Source: Planctomycetaceae bacterium (GTDB taxonomy: Bacteria > Planctomycetota > Planctomycetia > Planctomycetales > Planctomycetaceae). Taken from it: DNA of 6,108 bases. Shown here one piece after another: positions 1 to 5,678 of this stretch. Made by a program: the position numbers and the translations under genes. The notes under the pieces were generated by a model. The model saw only the letters and a program-made list of their open reading frames with translations, was not told the DNA's origin and made no database searches. Position 1 is the stretch's first letter. The number at the start of each line of letters is the position of its first letter. The stretch covers positions 1-6,108 of the forward strand of contig JAESQE010000122.1 of assembly GCA_016765335.1 (NCBI GenBank). The letters run 5' to 3'.

Positions 1-11
1 CGCTTTTCAGG

Positions 12-42
12 TTTTGGTCATCGCTTAAAACGATTACCAAAA
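12..42. repeat. Inverted repeat / hairpin in possible leader
   Basis: The arms TTTTGGTcATCG (12-23) and CGATtACCAAAA (31-42) pair over 12 positions with one mismatch (19/35) around a 7-nt loop. The A/T runs are at the outside with the polarity opposite to an intrinsic terminator, so I do not call it one. It lies about 75 nt downstream of the minus-strand promoter-like pair at 123-151, so it could fold in a leader RNA, or it could be a protein-binding site. Confidence 0.4.
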
Positions 43-122
43 ACGCCGTTTGAATAGACAGCCAAGGAGTCGTTTCGAATCAGATTCTGATGAAACAGTG
101 AACTTGCTGCTTTGAAGAGATT

Positions 123-151
123 ACTCTATCCGTGAAAAAAAAATGTGTCAA
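123..151 (-). promoter_or_regulatory. Sigma70-like promoter reading leftwards
   Basis: On the minus strand there is a perfect -35 box TTGACA (151-146), a 17-nt spacer rich in T, and a -10 candidate TAGAGT (128-123) with 4 of 6 consensus bases. Transcription would start near 116 and leave the window on the left. No gene start is visible before the edge, so this rests on box match and spacing only. Confidence 0.35.
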
Positions 152-452
152 TCCGGTGTTTTTGAAATAGCCTGAAAAGCCCCTTTGGAAGCATTTTCAT
201 CGGCTCCGAACAAGGCTATTTTGTTAAGTCAGCTTATCTACGGAAACTTTGAGGTGGCGTTAATCTCAACGCAGTTTACCCTGACTGACATATCCGTCCG
301 ACTGATATCAAAAAAGCGTTTTTCAGTGGTTTCTGGACGATTCTCTCATGAACAACAAAAGTTGAGCAAGATTTGTAATTTCTTCCATGAATTCGAAGAA
401 TAACCGGTTGATGCCTGTGAACAAAAGATCTTTGAATTCAGATCAGGCGCAT

Positions 453-487
453 AAAAAACGCCTCTGCGGATCAAGTCCACAGAGGCG
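453..487 (-). terminator. Intrinsic terminator of cysC
   Basis: Read on the minus strand, the arm CGCCTCTG (487-480) pairs perfectly with CAGAGGCG (466-459). Inside the stem there is one mismatch, then two more G-C pairs, and a 7-nt loop. A run of six T follows directly (458-453). It begins 45 nt after the cysC stop codon. This is a textbook Rho-independent terminator, and on the minus strand only cysC lies immediately upstream of it. Confidence 0.85.
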
Positions 488-532
488 ATTGAAATCATCA
501 TTCTTTATTGAGCTTGCAAAGCTCAAAGCTGC

Positions 533-1144
533 CTAGACTGCCAGGTATCCATTGGATTCGAGGTAAGCGACAACTTCTTGAGCCAGATCGTCGATGCTTT
601 TGTTATCAGCGTCGAGAACGAGTTCTGCTTTGGTTGGTTCTTCGTAAGGATCATCAATTCCGGTGAACCCTTTGATTTCGCCTGCTCGGGCTTTTTTGTA
701 GAGACCTTTAGGGTCACGAGCTTCGCAGGTTTCCAAAGAGGCGTTGACGTAAACTTCGATGAATTGTCCATCGTTAAGGATTTCACGAGCACTATCTCGG
801 TCTGCTCGGTAAGGAGAAATGAACGCGGTTAAAACCAGTGCACCAGATTCACAGAACAATTTGGCGACTTCACCGATGCGGCGAATGTTTTCTGTGCGAT
901 CTTCAGCAGAAAAACCAAGGTTCTTGTTCAATCCCATGCGAACGTTGTCGCCATCAAGAACGAAAGTGTGAATTCCTTTTTCGTGCAAAATATGGTCGAC
1001 AGTGTTTGCGACAGTACTTTTTCCACAGGCACTCAATCCGGTGAACCACAGGACTGCACTTTTGTGTTTGTTGAGTTTTGCTCGATCATCAGTACTTACA
1101 GTGTGATCGTGCCAGGTAACGTTTGTTGCTTTTTGTTCGGTCAT
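533..1144 (-). CDS. cysC: Adenylyl-sulfate kinase (APS kinase)
   Basis: CysC phosphorylates adenosine 5'-phosphosulfate (APS) with ATP to make PAPS, the activated sulfate used in assimilation and by sulfotransferases; it acts in the cytosol. The 203-residue protein has the family's full length. Visible motifs are the P-loop GLSACGKST (36-44), DGDNVR (64-69) followed by GLNKNLGFS, EDRTENIRRIGEV (81-93), FISPYR with the conserved Ser110, and DPKGLYKKARAGEIKGFTG (144-162), which forms the substrate lid. The P-loop reads A-C where many homologues have G-S, a mild variation. The N-terminal TNVTWH segment is typical of the family and supports the ATG at 1144, although its Shine-Dalgarno (AGAAG, close to the ATG) is weak. 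It is a stand-alone kinase: neither a fused CysN nor a neighbouring cysD/cysN is seen. It is monocistronic, with its own terminator, and divergent from the next gene. Confidence 0.96.
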   Translation of the reverse strand: MTEQKATNVTWHDHTVSTDDRAKLNKHKSAVLWFTGLSACGKSTVANTVDHILHEKGIHTFVLDGDNVRMGLNKNLGFSAEDRTENIRRIGEVAKLFCESGALVLTAFISPYRADRDSAREILNDGQFIEVYVNASLETCEARDPKGLYKKARAGEIKGFTGIDDPYEEPTKAELVLDADNKSIDDLAQEVVAYLESNGYLAV

Positions 1145-1190
1145 TGCTTCTTAATCTACCTCGAAATTAGTGTGAGACGGTGGACTTACC

Positions 1191-1220
1191 TGTATATCAT
1201 TCGACCATTAAACACAGCAA
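1191..1220 (-). promoter_or_regulatory. Possible cysC promoter
   Basis: On the minus strand TTGCTG (1220-1215) and TATACA (1196-1191) are separated by 18 nt. Each box matches four or five of six consensus bases. The predicted start near 1184 would give a leader of about 40 nt before the cysC ATG. It is the best-placed candidate in the divergent region but not a strong one. Confidence 0.3.
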
Positions 1221-1327
1221 TTCATAAGAGATGGCTGCTGATCGGAATACGCAAATTGTGTCAAATTGCAAAGTCAAGCCGAATCGTAGGGAATTATTTA
1301 CAACAGGGGAAGGCAAAGAAATAGAAA

Positions 1328-1357
1328 TTGACCTGATTATCACCAATCAGATATCAT
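1328..1357 (+). promoter_or_regulatory. Promoter of the unknown gene at 1419, with an internal hairpin
   Basis: TTGACC (1328-1333) and TATCAT (1352-1357) each match five of six sigma70 consensus bases and are 18 nt apart. Transcription would start near 1364, about 55 nt before the ATG at 1419. The spacer holds an inverted repeat CTGATT (1333-1338) / AATCAG (1345-1350). The -10 region is itself a small palindrome, TATCAtTGATA (1352-1362). These symmetrical sites could be an operator. Confidence 0.42.
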
Positions 1358-1404
1358 TGATATATGCAAGGCTCTGTTCCGCATCGCTTAGATGCACAGC
1401 TTTT

Positions 1405-1410
1405 GGAGGA
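1405..1410 (+). promoter_or_regulatory. Ribosome binding site deciding the 1419 start
   Basis: GGAGGA lies 8 nt before the ATG at 1419, an ideal distance. It argues against the in-frame ATG at 1392, which lies upstream of this site. The site also abuts an ATG TGA start-stop pair (1411-1416) in another frame, which is too close to be used efficiently. Confidence 0.7.
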
Positions 1411-1418
1411 ATGTGAGT

Positions 1419-1930
1419 ATGGTCCGAATTATTTCTGGCGAAGAGCAACTGAAAAACCTGTTTGCAGGATTGCTTGAAAACACTTTCCATGCAGAGATGG
1501 GTATCGTCGATCCTCATTTAGTGGACTATTTGACCGATCTGCTGCTTAGATTTCTGCGAAATGAAGCGATATTCAAGCTTCGAGACCAGCAAGGGCATCG
1601 TCTCGAACAAGTATCTGGAATGCTTTATGAAGCTGAGCAGTCACATGAACGCCCGCGTCGCGAAATTCACCGACACATCGGAGATTTCACATTATTTTGG
1701 TCCGGAGTGTATCCAGAATCCCTGAAATACCTCAAAGCGATCGACCGGAAAGATTTTCTGATCAACTACCGCAACAGGGCAAGCGTTCATACTACATCGC
1801 AAGCACCTATGAGCAAGAGCCTTACGAGGAAGAAGCTCCGGTGCTTCGTAGAATTAGCGAGATGTACGATTTGTGTACGCAAGGCTTGCACGAAGTACGC
1901 AAAGAATGGGAACACGAATACAACGGGTAA
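1419..1930 (+). pseudogene. Conserved planctomycete-type protein of unknown function, frameshifted
   Basis: I cannot assign a function. The first 118 codons (to 1772) give a soluble, mostly helical-looking protein with a distinctive block, HRHIGDFTLFWSGVYPE (84-100), that I associate with a protein family conserved in Planctomycetes. In the starting frame the sequence then becomes Cys/Lys/Arg-rich and non-family-like until a stop at 2030. Reading base 1772 twice restores a coherent sequence: QQGKRSYYIASTYEQ, then EEEAPVLRRISEMYDL, ending EWEHEYNG with TAA at 1928-1930. The repaired product is 170 residues. The simplest explanation is loss of one C from CGC-CAA, by true mutation or sequencing error. 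No slippery heptamer is seen, so programmed frameshifting is unlikely. The start is fixed by GGAGGA at 1405. There is no signal peptide or membrane segment. Divergent from cysC. Confidence 0.72.
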
Positions 1931-1960
1931 ACTCATTTTAAAAGACACTAAATACCAGCC

Positions 1961-2015
1961 CGAATCGCCAGTTTTGAATTTGCAAACTTTTGTGGTTTTG
2001 CTTGCTGGCGACTCG
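1961..2015. repeat. Inverted repeat, possible weak terminator
   Basis: CGAATCGCCAG (1961-1971) and CTGGCGACTCG (2005-2015) pair over 11 positions with one mismatch across a 33-nt loop, which itself has weak GCAAA/TTTTGC complementarity. It starts 31 nt after the TAA at 1930. No proper T-run follows on either strand, so a terminator role is only possible. Confidence 0.35.
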
Positions 2016-2253
2016 TATTTCCAGGAGTAAAAGATCGTCCGCAGATGTTTCATTTTCTGACGGTCTTCAGCGGATTTCAGGAATTCGCTGAGGCGCTTTA
2101 GTAAATGAGCGGTCTGGTTCAATTTACCGGCAGCTAGCGCTTTGCCGCTTACGATACCTGATGGAAGATGAAGAGAAGGGTGGCTGGGGTGCAAAGGAAA
2201 TTTTGAGGAAATGATAGTCAGCCCATGCAAAACTGACTGAGCTGACAGGTAAT

Positions 2254-2354
2254 ACGCATTCGCATATTTGTTTGCGAGTTGAACATACCCTAAGTCCTTG
2301 TCAGTACAAGGCCACGAGCGAGAGCTTCGCGCAAGTATTAATTGAGCTTGGTAT
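2254..2354 (+). repeat. 101-bp repeated element, copy A
   Basis: This stretch aligns without gaps to the reverse complement of 5679-5779, with 88 of 101 positions identical by hand count. Bases 2289-2318 form a perfect 30-nt core. The core contains a hairpin, CCTTGT CAGT ACAAGG (2296-2311). A second inverted repeat, TCGCA/TGCGA, lies at 2260-2264 and 2273-2277. The distal end runs into TATAAT (2352-2357). The element points toward the 3' end of the coaC-like gene. It could be a non-autonomous mobile or dispersed regulatory element, or a structured leader. I do not recognise a named family. Confidence 0.85.
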
Positions 2355-2360
2355 AATAGT

Positions 2361-2425
2361 TCTAGCCCCAGAAGAATCCAACATCTGAGGCTAGATCCAG
2401 TTCTGATCTGCGAATGAGTATCAGA
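2361..2425 (+). other. Two tandem hairpins just after the -10-like box of copy A
   Basis: TCTAGCC (2361-2367) pairs with GGCTAGA (2389-2395), and after one mismatch CAGA pairs with TCTG inside it. A second hairpin, TCTGAT / ATCAGA, spans 2402-2425. They begin about where transcription from TATAAT (2352-2357) would start. Neither is followed by a T-run. A small RNA or an antisense leader is possible but unproven; on the minus strand they lie 43 nt beyond the coaC-like stop. Confidence 0.3.
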
Positions 2426-2467
2426 GCCACCTTTGGATACCAGCAGTTACATGCAAGCAAAAGTTAT

Positions 2468-3034
2468 TCAGGATGGGCAATCAAAAGTCTGCTCAATCGC
2501 ATTGTAGATCTCTATTGGCTCGGCCATACGTCCTTTACCCACAACGCCACAGCTCAGCCAGCCTTCACCCGGCGGGATGATTTCAACGCCATCTTCTTCG
2601 AGCTGGCTGATATTTCTCTGGACCGCTGGCTTGCCCCACATCTCGACATTCATCGCAGGGGCAACAAGCACAGGGCACGTAACGGTTAAAGCGAGTGTTG
2701 AAAGCAGATCGTCCGCGATGCCATTTGCTAGTTTGCCAATAATATTCGCAGTCGCTGGGGCAATAAGAAACAGATCAGCTCTACGAGCCAATCCGATGTG
2801 TTCTCCCAGAAAATGTTCCCGAGGCGAAGAGATCCCCTAATAAACCGGGCGATTTGTCAAAGCCTCAAATGTCGCAGGGCCAATAAACTGCCCTGCGGCT
2901 TCAGTCATGACAACCGAAACTTCATAATTCTGCTTCACAAGTCGGCTGACCAAGTCTGCCGACTTATAAGCAGCGACTCCCCCAGAGACGCCCAGTAAAA
3001 TCTCTCGGCTTGCCACCAAACTATCCCAGATCAT
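2468..3034 (-). pseudogene. coaC: CoaC-like flavoprotein (phosphopantothenoylcysteine decarboxylase), in-frame TAG
   Basis: This FMN-dependent enzyme family decarboxylates 4'-phosphopantothenoylcysteine to 4'-phosphopantetheine in coenzyme A synthesis. The frame has 188 codons plus stop, the length of a stand-alone CoaC domain; no CoaB ligase domain follows. Motifs are complete: [10 protein letters not shown] near the N-terminus (flavin binding), [11 protein letters not shown] with the likely catalytic His, [22 protein letters not shown] in two parts (positions about 2655-2765), APAMNVEMW (the PxMNxxMW motif) and [12 protein letters not shown] with the clamp Cys. One TAG at 2837-2839 (codon 66) interrupts the otherwise continuous frame between NRPVY and the His motif. 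It could be a nonsense mutation, or a pair of compensating one-base errors; reading the other frame locally gives the family-like LGDLFA. The ATG at 3034 overlaps the rpoZ stop by 14 nt, suggesting translational coupling. Related flavoprotein decarboxylases cannot be excluded. Confidence 0.8.
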
Positions 3035-3299
3035 CTAAATTGGGGCCAGCATCGTCGAAGAGGTCTTCGACCGAAGGAGCCACATCGCCTTTTAACGCGA
3101 CATTGCCAGAATGATCCAGAAAGATTTTGTCTTCCAGAATTTCCTGGACGACAATTTCCATCAGATTTTTAGTTGGGAGATCAACCAATGGGCGTGCCCC
3201 TCGGTTCAATGCAACCATGCGTTTCTGGATCATAGTCGTCAGTTTGAAACGCCCCCCGACTTTATCAATGATTGCTTCTTCTTTAAGTGCATCAAGCAT
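3021..3299 (-). CDS. rpoZ: DNA-directed RNA polymerase subunit omega
   Basis: Omega is the small subunit that binds the beta' subunit and helps RNA polymerase assemble. The 92-residue protein is within the usual size range. Its core, [16 protein letters not shown] (13-28), NRGARPLVD (32-40) and [16 protein letters not shown] (44-59), matches the omega family well, including the RPLVD segment of the RNAP-binding fold. The last 30 residues are acidic ([16 protein letters not shown]), as in planctomycete relatives. The ATG at 3299 overlaps the gmk stop by 8 nt, and GAGGAG lies 10 nt upstream inside the gmk end. The stop overlaps the coaC-like gene by 14 nt. Position between gmk and a CoaBC-type gene is the common bacterial arrangement, which supports the call. 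Confidence 0.93.
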   Translation of the reverse strand: MLDALKEEAIIDKVGGRFKLTTMIQKRMVALNRGARPLVDLPTKNLMEIVVQEILEDKIFLDHSGNVALKGDVAPSVEDLFDDAGPNLDDLG

Positions 3300-3903
3300 G
3301 GCTCATTAGCTCCTCAGATTTGTTTGATAAAATATCTTTGATTTCATTAACTGCTCGATCCAAATTGTCGTTAATCACACAATACTGATAACGATCAACA
3401 AATTCGAGTTCGCGACGAGCTGTTTCCAGCCGACGCTGAATAACGGCTTCGTCTTCTGTGCCCCGATCTCTGAGGCGTTGTTCAAATTCCTCTTCAGATG
3501 GCGTGGTAATAAAGACTGTTAAGGCTTCCGGATAATCTAGCATCACATTTAATGCGCCCTCAACATCGATCTCTAAAAAACACCATCCCGTTGATTGCCG
3601 AGCACGCTCAACTTCCGATCTCAGTGTCCCGTACCAGTAACCAGTGCGGTGAACCTCAGCATATTCCAGAAACTCATTCTGTTTCCGCTTCGTTTCAAAC
3701 TCTTCACCAGAAAGAAAATAGTAATCTTCTCCATCGACTTCATCTTCGCGTGGTGTACGAGTGGTGGCTGAAATCGACTTTATTAACTTTACGGGAGAAT
3801 CTTGCACCAGCCGTGAAACGATTGTTGTTTTCCCGGACCCACTTGGTCCCGATAAAACAACAATGCAAAACGGCAATTCCTTCGCAGATTGTTCCACACT
3901 CAC
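3292..3903 (-). CDS. gmk: Guanylate kinase
   Basis: Gmk transfers phosphate from ATP to GMP, giving GDP for nucleic-acid synthesis and (p)ppGpp metabolism. The 203-residue length is typical. Motifs in order: P-loop GPSGSGKT (19-26), GMP-binding [10 protein letters not shown] (43-52), GEDYYF (58-63), FLEYAEVH and YGT (78-93), EIDVEGA (111-117), the lid RLRDRGTE (143-150) and RRLETARRE (157-165). No key residue is missing. The start is the GTG at 3903: no ATG exists in a suitable place, and the P-loop is then at the usual distance. A second in-frame GTG at 3897 is an alternative; the Shine-Dalgarno is weak (GGAC). It begins 32 nt after the yicC stop, and its end overlaps rpoZ by 8 nt, so it is probably co-transcribed with both. 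Confidence 0.96.
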   Translation of the reverse strand: MSVEQSAKELPFCIVVLSGPSGSGKTTIVSRLVQDSPVKLIKSISATTRTPREDEVDGEDYYFLSGEEFETKRKQNEFLEYAEVHRTGYWYGTLRSEVERARQSTGWCFLEIDVEGALNVMLDYPEALTVFITTPSEEEFEQRLRDRGTEDEAVIQRRLETARRELEFVDRYQYCVINDNLDRAVNEIKDILSNKSEELMSHA

Positions 3904-3935
3904 GTTGTCTGTCCAGACTACAGTTTGATGCCGTT

Positions 3936-4823
3936 TTATTCGATGTTCTGTACGATTTCTCTCATCTTCTCAACAGTTGCCTTCATGGCAACCACATCAT
4001 GAGAGATTTCAATATCGTTTGCTTTGGAACCGATTGTATTAGTCTCTCGAAACATCTCCTGGCAAAGAAAATCGAGTTTCCGGCCCGGCGAATTCTTTTC
4101 GTTCAAGAATTCGTTAAACTGATTCACATGGCTATTGAGCCGAGTAATTTCTTCTGTGATATCGCAACGTTCGGAGAAAATACTCACCTCTCGCAATATA
4201 TCATGGGCCTCAATTTCAACACCGTGTTCAGTGAGCCAATTGTTGATTCGGTCTTTGAGTCGAGTTCGATAATTGTCCACAACAACAGGCGAGCGAGCTT
4301 CAATCTTCACCACCGTTGCTGAAATTTCCTTGCAGTACATCTCCAGGGCTTTGGACATTGCATCGCCTTCGGTTCGACGAAAGTTTTGCAATTGATCCAA
4401 CGCATTAATCAATGCCCGCTCAAATACTTGCCACTCTGCTTCTCCCTCGTCTTCAAGTGAATTTGATCGATCAACAACGACGCCTGGAAGCTTTAGAAAA
4501 TCAACAATCTGGCTGGGAGGTTCCAAATGCAATTTCTCAGAGATGGCCTGAGCTTCTCGAACGTACTCGCTGAGTGTTTCCTGATGAATCGCATACGGGC
4601 TGACTTGTTTTTGCAGCGTCAACTGCACATTAATCGATATCGTGCCGCGTTCGAGATATTTACGAACAATGCGATCAATGGCTACTTCCCGACCATTCAA
4701 TGTATCGGGAAGACGCAAATTCAACTTCAGAAACTTGTTGTTGACAGCTCGGATTTCAACTGCTGCCCTGATCTGATCGTCTTCGTGACGCGAACGCCCG
4801 ATGCCAGTCATACTATAAATCAC
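3936..4823 (-). CDS. yicC: YicC/YloC family endoribonuclease
   Basis: Members of this family are endoribonucleases; E. coli YicC has been linked to degradation of the small RNA RyhB. The 295-residue product is close to the 287 of E. coli YicC. The N-terminal domain opens with the family signature IYSMTGIGR and continues to about residue 155. The C-terminal domain (formerly DUF1732) ends in [19 protein letters not shown] (247-265), then SKAND and a closing REIVQNIE, all family hallmarks. The frame is open to 4916, but I choose the GTG at 4823: AGGAAG lies 7 nt upstream and the signature then starts at residue 2 as in homologues. An ATG at 4811 (MTGIGR) is the alternative. Upstream secG ends 137 nt away; gmk follows after 32 nt. 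Neighbourhood with gmk and rpoZ is the usual one. Confidence 0.94.
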   Translation of the reverse strand: MIYSMTGIGRSRHEDDQIRAAVEIRAVNNKFLKLNLRLPDTLNGREVAIDRIVRKYLERGTISINVQLTLQKQVSPYAIHQETLSEYVREAQAISEKLHLEPPSQIVDFLKLPGVVVDRSNSLEDEGEAEWQVFERALINALDQLQNFRRTEGDAMSKALEMYCKEISATVVKIEARSPVVVDNYRTRLKDRINNWLTEHGVEIEAHDILREVSIFSERCDITEEITRLNSHVNQFNEFLNEKNSPGRKLDFLCQEMFRETNTIGSKANDIEISHDVVAMKATVEKMREIVQNIE

Positions 4824-4830
4824 GACAATA

Positions 4831-4836
4831 CTTCCT
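4831..4836 (-). promoter_or_regulatory. Ribosome binding site deciding the yicC start
   Basis: AGGAAG on the minus strand is 7 nt from the GTG at 4823. This supports that start over the farther upstream start at 4916, whose extra 31 residues have no family match that I can see. Confidence 0.6.
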
Positions 4837-4904
4837 GCTGATCTGCACGACCCGTTGAAAACCTGAATATACGATTTGAAGGAGTCGGGAATCGCATTAA
4901 AATA

Positions 4905-4929
4905 AAATTCACACACTGTCAGTGAATTT
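4905..4929 (-). terminator. Weak intrinsic terminator or processing hairpin after secG
   Basis: On the minus strand AAATTCAC (4929-4922) and GTGAATTT (4912-4905) form a perfect 8-bp stem with a 9-nt loop, followed by the T-rich TATTTTAAT. It begins 31 nt after the secG stop. The stem is A/T-rich, so termination would be partial at best. It may uncouple secG from yicC. Confidence 0.4.
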
Positions 4930-4960
4930 CACACATCCCTACAACGACAATACCCGGTGT

Positions 4961-5575
4961 CTACTTAGTAGCCTCAGCTGGTTTTTCTGTCTTTTCTTCA
5001 GGCTTGGCCGCTTCTTCTTTTTTGGGTTCAGTCTTTTCAGGTTCAGCTTTTTTCGGCTCAACCTTTTTGGGATCAACTTTTACCGGCTCCGTTTTTTCTT
5101 CAGTTTTCTTTTCCTCAGCCTTTTTGTCTTCCGTGGTTACGGGTGTTTTGGTAACCGGTTCTGTTTTTTTGTCTTCAGAAGATTTTTTTGGCTCGGTTGT
5201 TTCAGGAGCATCCATTTCGGGACCTTTTAATCCTTCGTCCTCTGTTCCGGCAGCAGGTGCATCGTTTGATGCTTCATCACTTTCTTCGTCTTCTGTACTG
5301 GATATTGTATCAGGGACATTATCCCCCCCCTTGTATCCGGAACCTGTTGTCGAGCTGAGTAAATTAATGCTAATCCCAGCAACCAGCACCCAAATAAATG
5401 CTATCCCAACAGTGATTTTTGTAAAGACATCGCCAGCTTTGGTACCAAATGCACTTTGACCACCTGCACCGCCCAACGCACCGGCTAATCCGCCGCCACG
5501 TCCACGTTGTAGTAAGACAATGATAATTAGCAGAAAGCTCAAGAATCCCAACACGACCAACATTAAATAGTCCAC
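4961..5575 (-). CDS. secG: Preprotein translocase subunit SecG with long charged tail
   Basis: SecG is the small integral-membrane subunit of the SecYEG channel and assists SecA-driven export. Residues 4-22 and 52-72 are two membrane segments. The loop between them, [16 protein letters not shown] to [13 protein letters not shown] (21-55), is the SecG signature. Beyond residue 75 comes a tail of about 130 residues, first acidic and Ser/Asp/Glu-rich (91-126), then a low-complexity Lys/Pro/Glu/Thr stretch with repeated EPKK and KTEP units (128-204). Typical SecG is only about 75-110 residues, so the tail is the odd feature; it should lie free in one compartment. The start is the GTG at 5575, preceded by AAAGGAG at 9 nt. 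A TTG at 5623 in the same frame has no comparable site. tpiA upstream of secG is a common gene order. Confidence 0.9.
   Translation of the reverse strand: MDYLMLVVLGFLSFLLIIIVLLQRGRGGGLAGALGGAGGQSAFGTKAGDVFTKITVGIAFIWVLVAGISINLLSSTTGSGYKGGDNVPDTISSTEDEESDEASNDAPAAGTEDEGLKGPEMDAPETTEPKKSSEDKKTEPVTKTPVTTEDKKAEEKKTEEKTEPVKVDPKKVEPKKAEPEKTEPKKEEAAKPEEKTEKPAEATK
5333..5340. repeat. Eight-base C/G homopolymer inside secG
   Basis: Eight consecutive C on the plus strand (G8 in the secG mRNA) encode Lys-Gly-Gly-Asp (residues 82-85), just after the second membrane segment. Slippage here would remove the charged tail while leaving the membrane core intact. Confidence 0.8.
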
Positions 5576-5584
5576 GCGGACAAA

Positions 5585-5591
5585 CTCCTTT
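5585..5591 (-). promoter_or_regulatory. Ribosome binding site of secG
   Basis: AAAGGAG on the minus strand is 9 nt upstream of the GTG at 5575. It lies inside the TTG-initiated extended frame, and therefore argues for the shorter SecG. Confidence 0.7.
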
Positions 5592-5594
5592 ACA

Positions 5595-5628
5595 GGAAGA
5601 AAATAAACACCGGAAGAAAACAAACACC
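5595..5628 (-). repeat. Tandem 17-nt repeat in the secG leader
   Basis: Two adjacent 17-nt units (5595-5611 and 5612-5628; plus-strand form GGAAGAAAAyAAACACC) differ at a single base. They lie just upstream of the secG Shine-Dalgarno and would be transcribed in its 5' leader. Confidence 0.75.
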
Positions 5629-5678
5629 GGGAAAAACAAAGCCCTTCGCCTCATCACAAATTGAAGGTCACAGTTATA

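Larger units (their letters stand above)
1..452. other. Left flank without a convincing gene
   Basis: No reading frame here has a good start, ribosome binding site and protein-like composition together. The longest candidate (185-403, plus) needs a TTG start without a Shine-Dalgarno sequence and resembles no family I know. What can be seen is a hairpin at 12-42 and a minus-strand promoter-like pair at 123-151. Together they suggest the 5' leader of a minus-strand gene lying left of the window. Confidence 0.5.
1931..2467. other. Gene-poor spacer between the broken gene and the coaC-like gene
   Basis: No plus-strand gene is seen. The minus strand between about 1940 and 2180 is open and looks mildly protein-coding (see findings), but its downstream part is only antisense to the gene at 1419-1930, so I do not call it a gene. 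The spacer holds an inverted repeat (1961-2015), copy A of the 101-bp element (2254-2354), a -10-like TATAAT (2352-2357) and two hairpins (2361-2425). Confidence 0.6.

Noticed and set aside
185..403. 72-codon plus-strand frame in the left flank
   Set aside because: TTG start, no ribosome binding site, no family resemblance, and it lies in a region that otherwise looks noncoding.
1392..1418. Upstream ATG at 1392 for the unknown gene
   Set aside because: The GGAGGA site lies after this ATG and 8 nt before the ATG at 1419, so the first nine codons are probably untranslated.
1787..1930. C-terminal part of the minus-strand frame ending at 1787
   Set aside because: It is directly antisense to the conserved EAPVLRRISEM to EWEHEYNG coding sequence; its hydrophobic composition is typical of a shadow frame.
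2414..2689. Plus-strand frame over the 3' half of the coaC-like gene
   Set aside because: Antisense to intact flavoprotein motifs; no ribosome binding site.
3552..4322. 256-codon plus-strand frame across gmk and yicC
   Set aside because: It spans two convincing minus-strand genes and their gap; a long frame here is a by-product of codon bias.
4824..4916. 31-residue N-terminal extension of YicC
   Set aside because: The IYSMTGIGR signature normally starts the protein and a ribosome binding site sits just before the GTG at 4823.
5004..5459. Plus-strand Ser/Phe/Gly-rich frame opposite secG
   Set aside because: Mirror image of the low-complexity KPE tail; not an independent gene.
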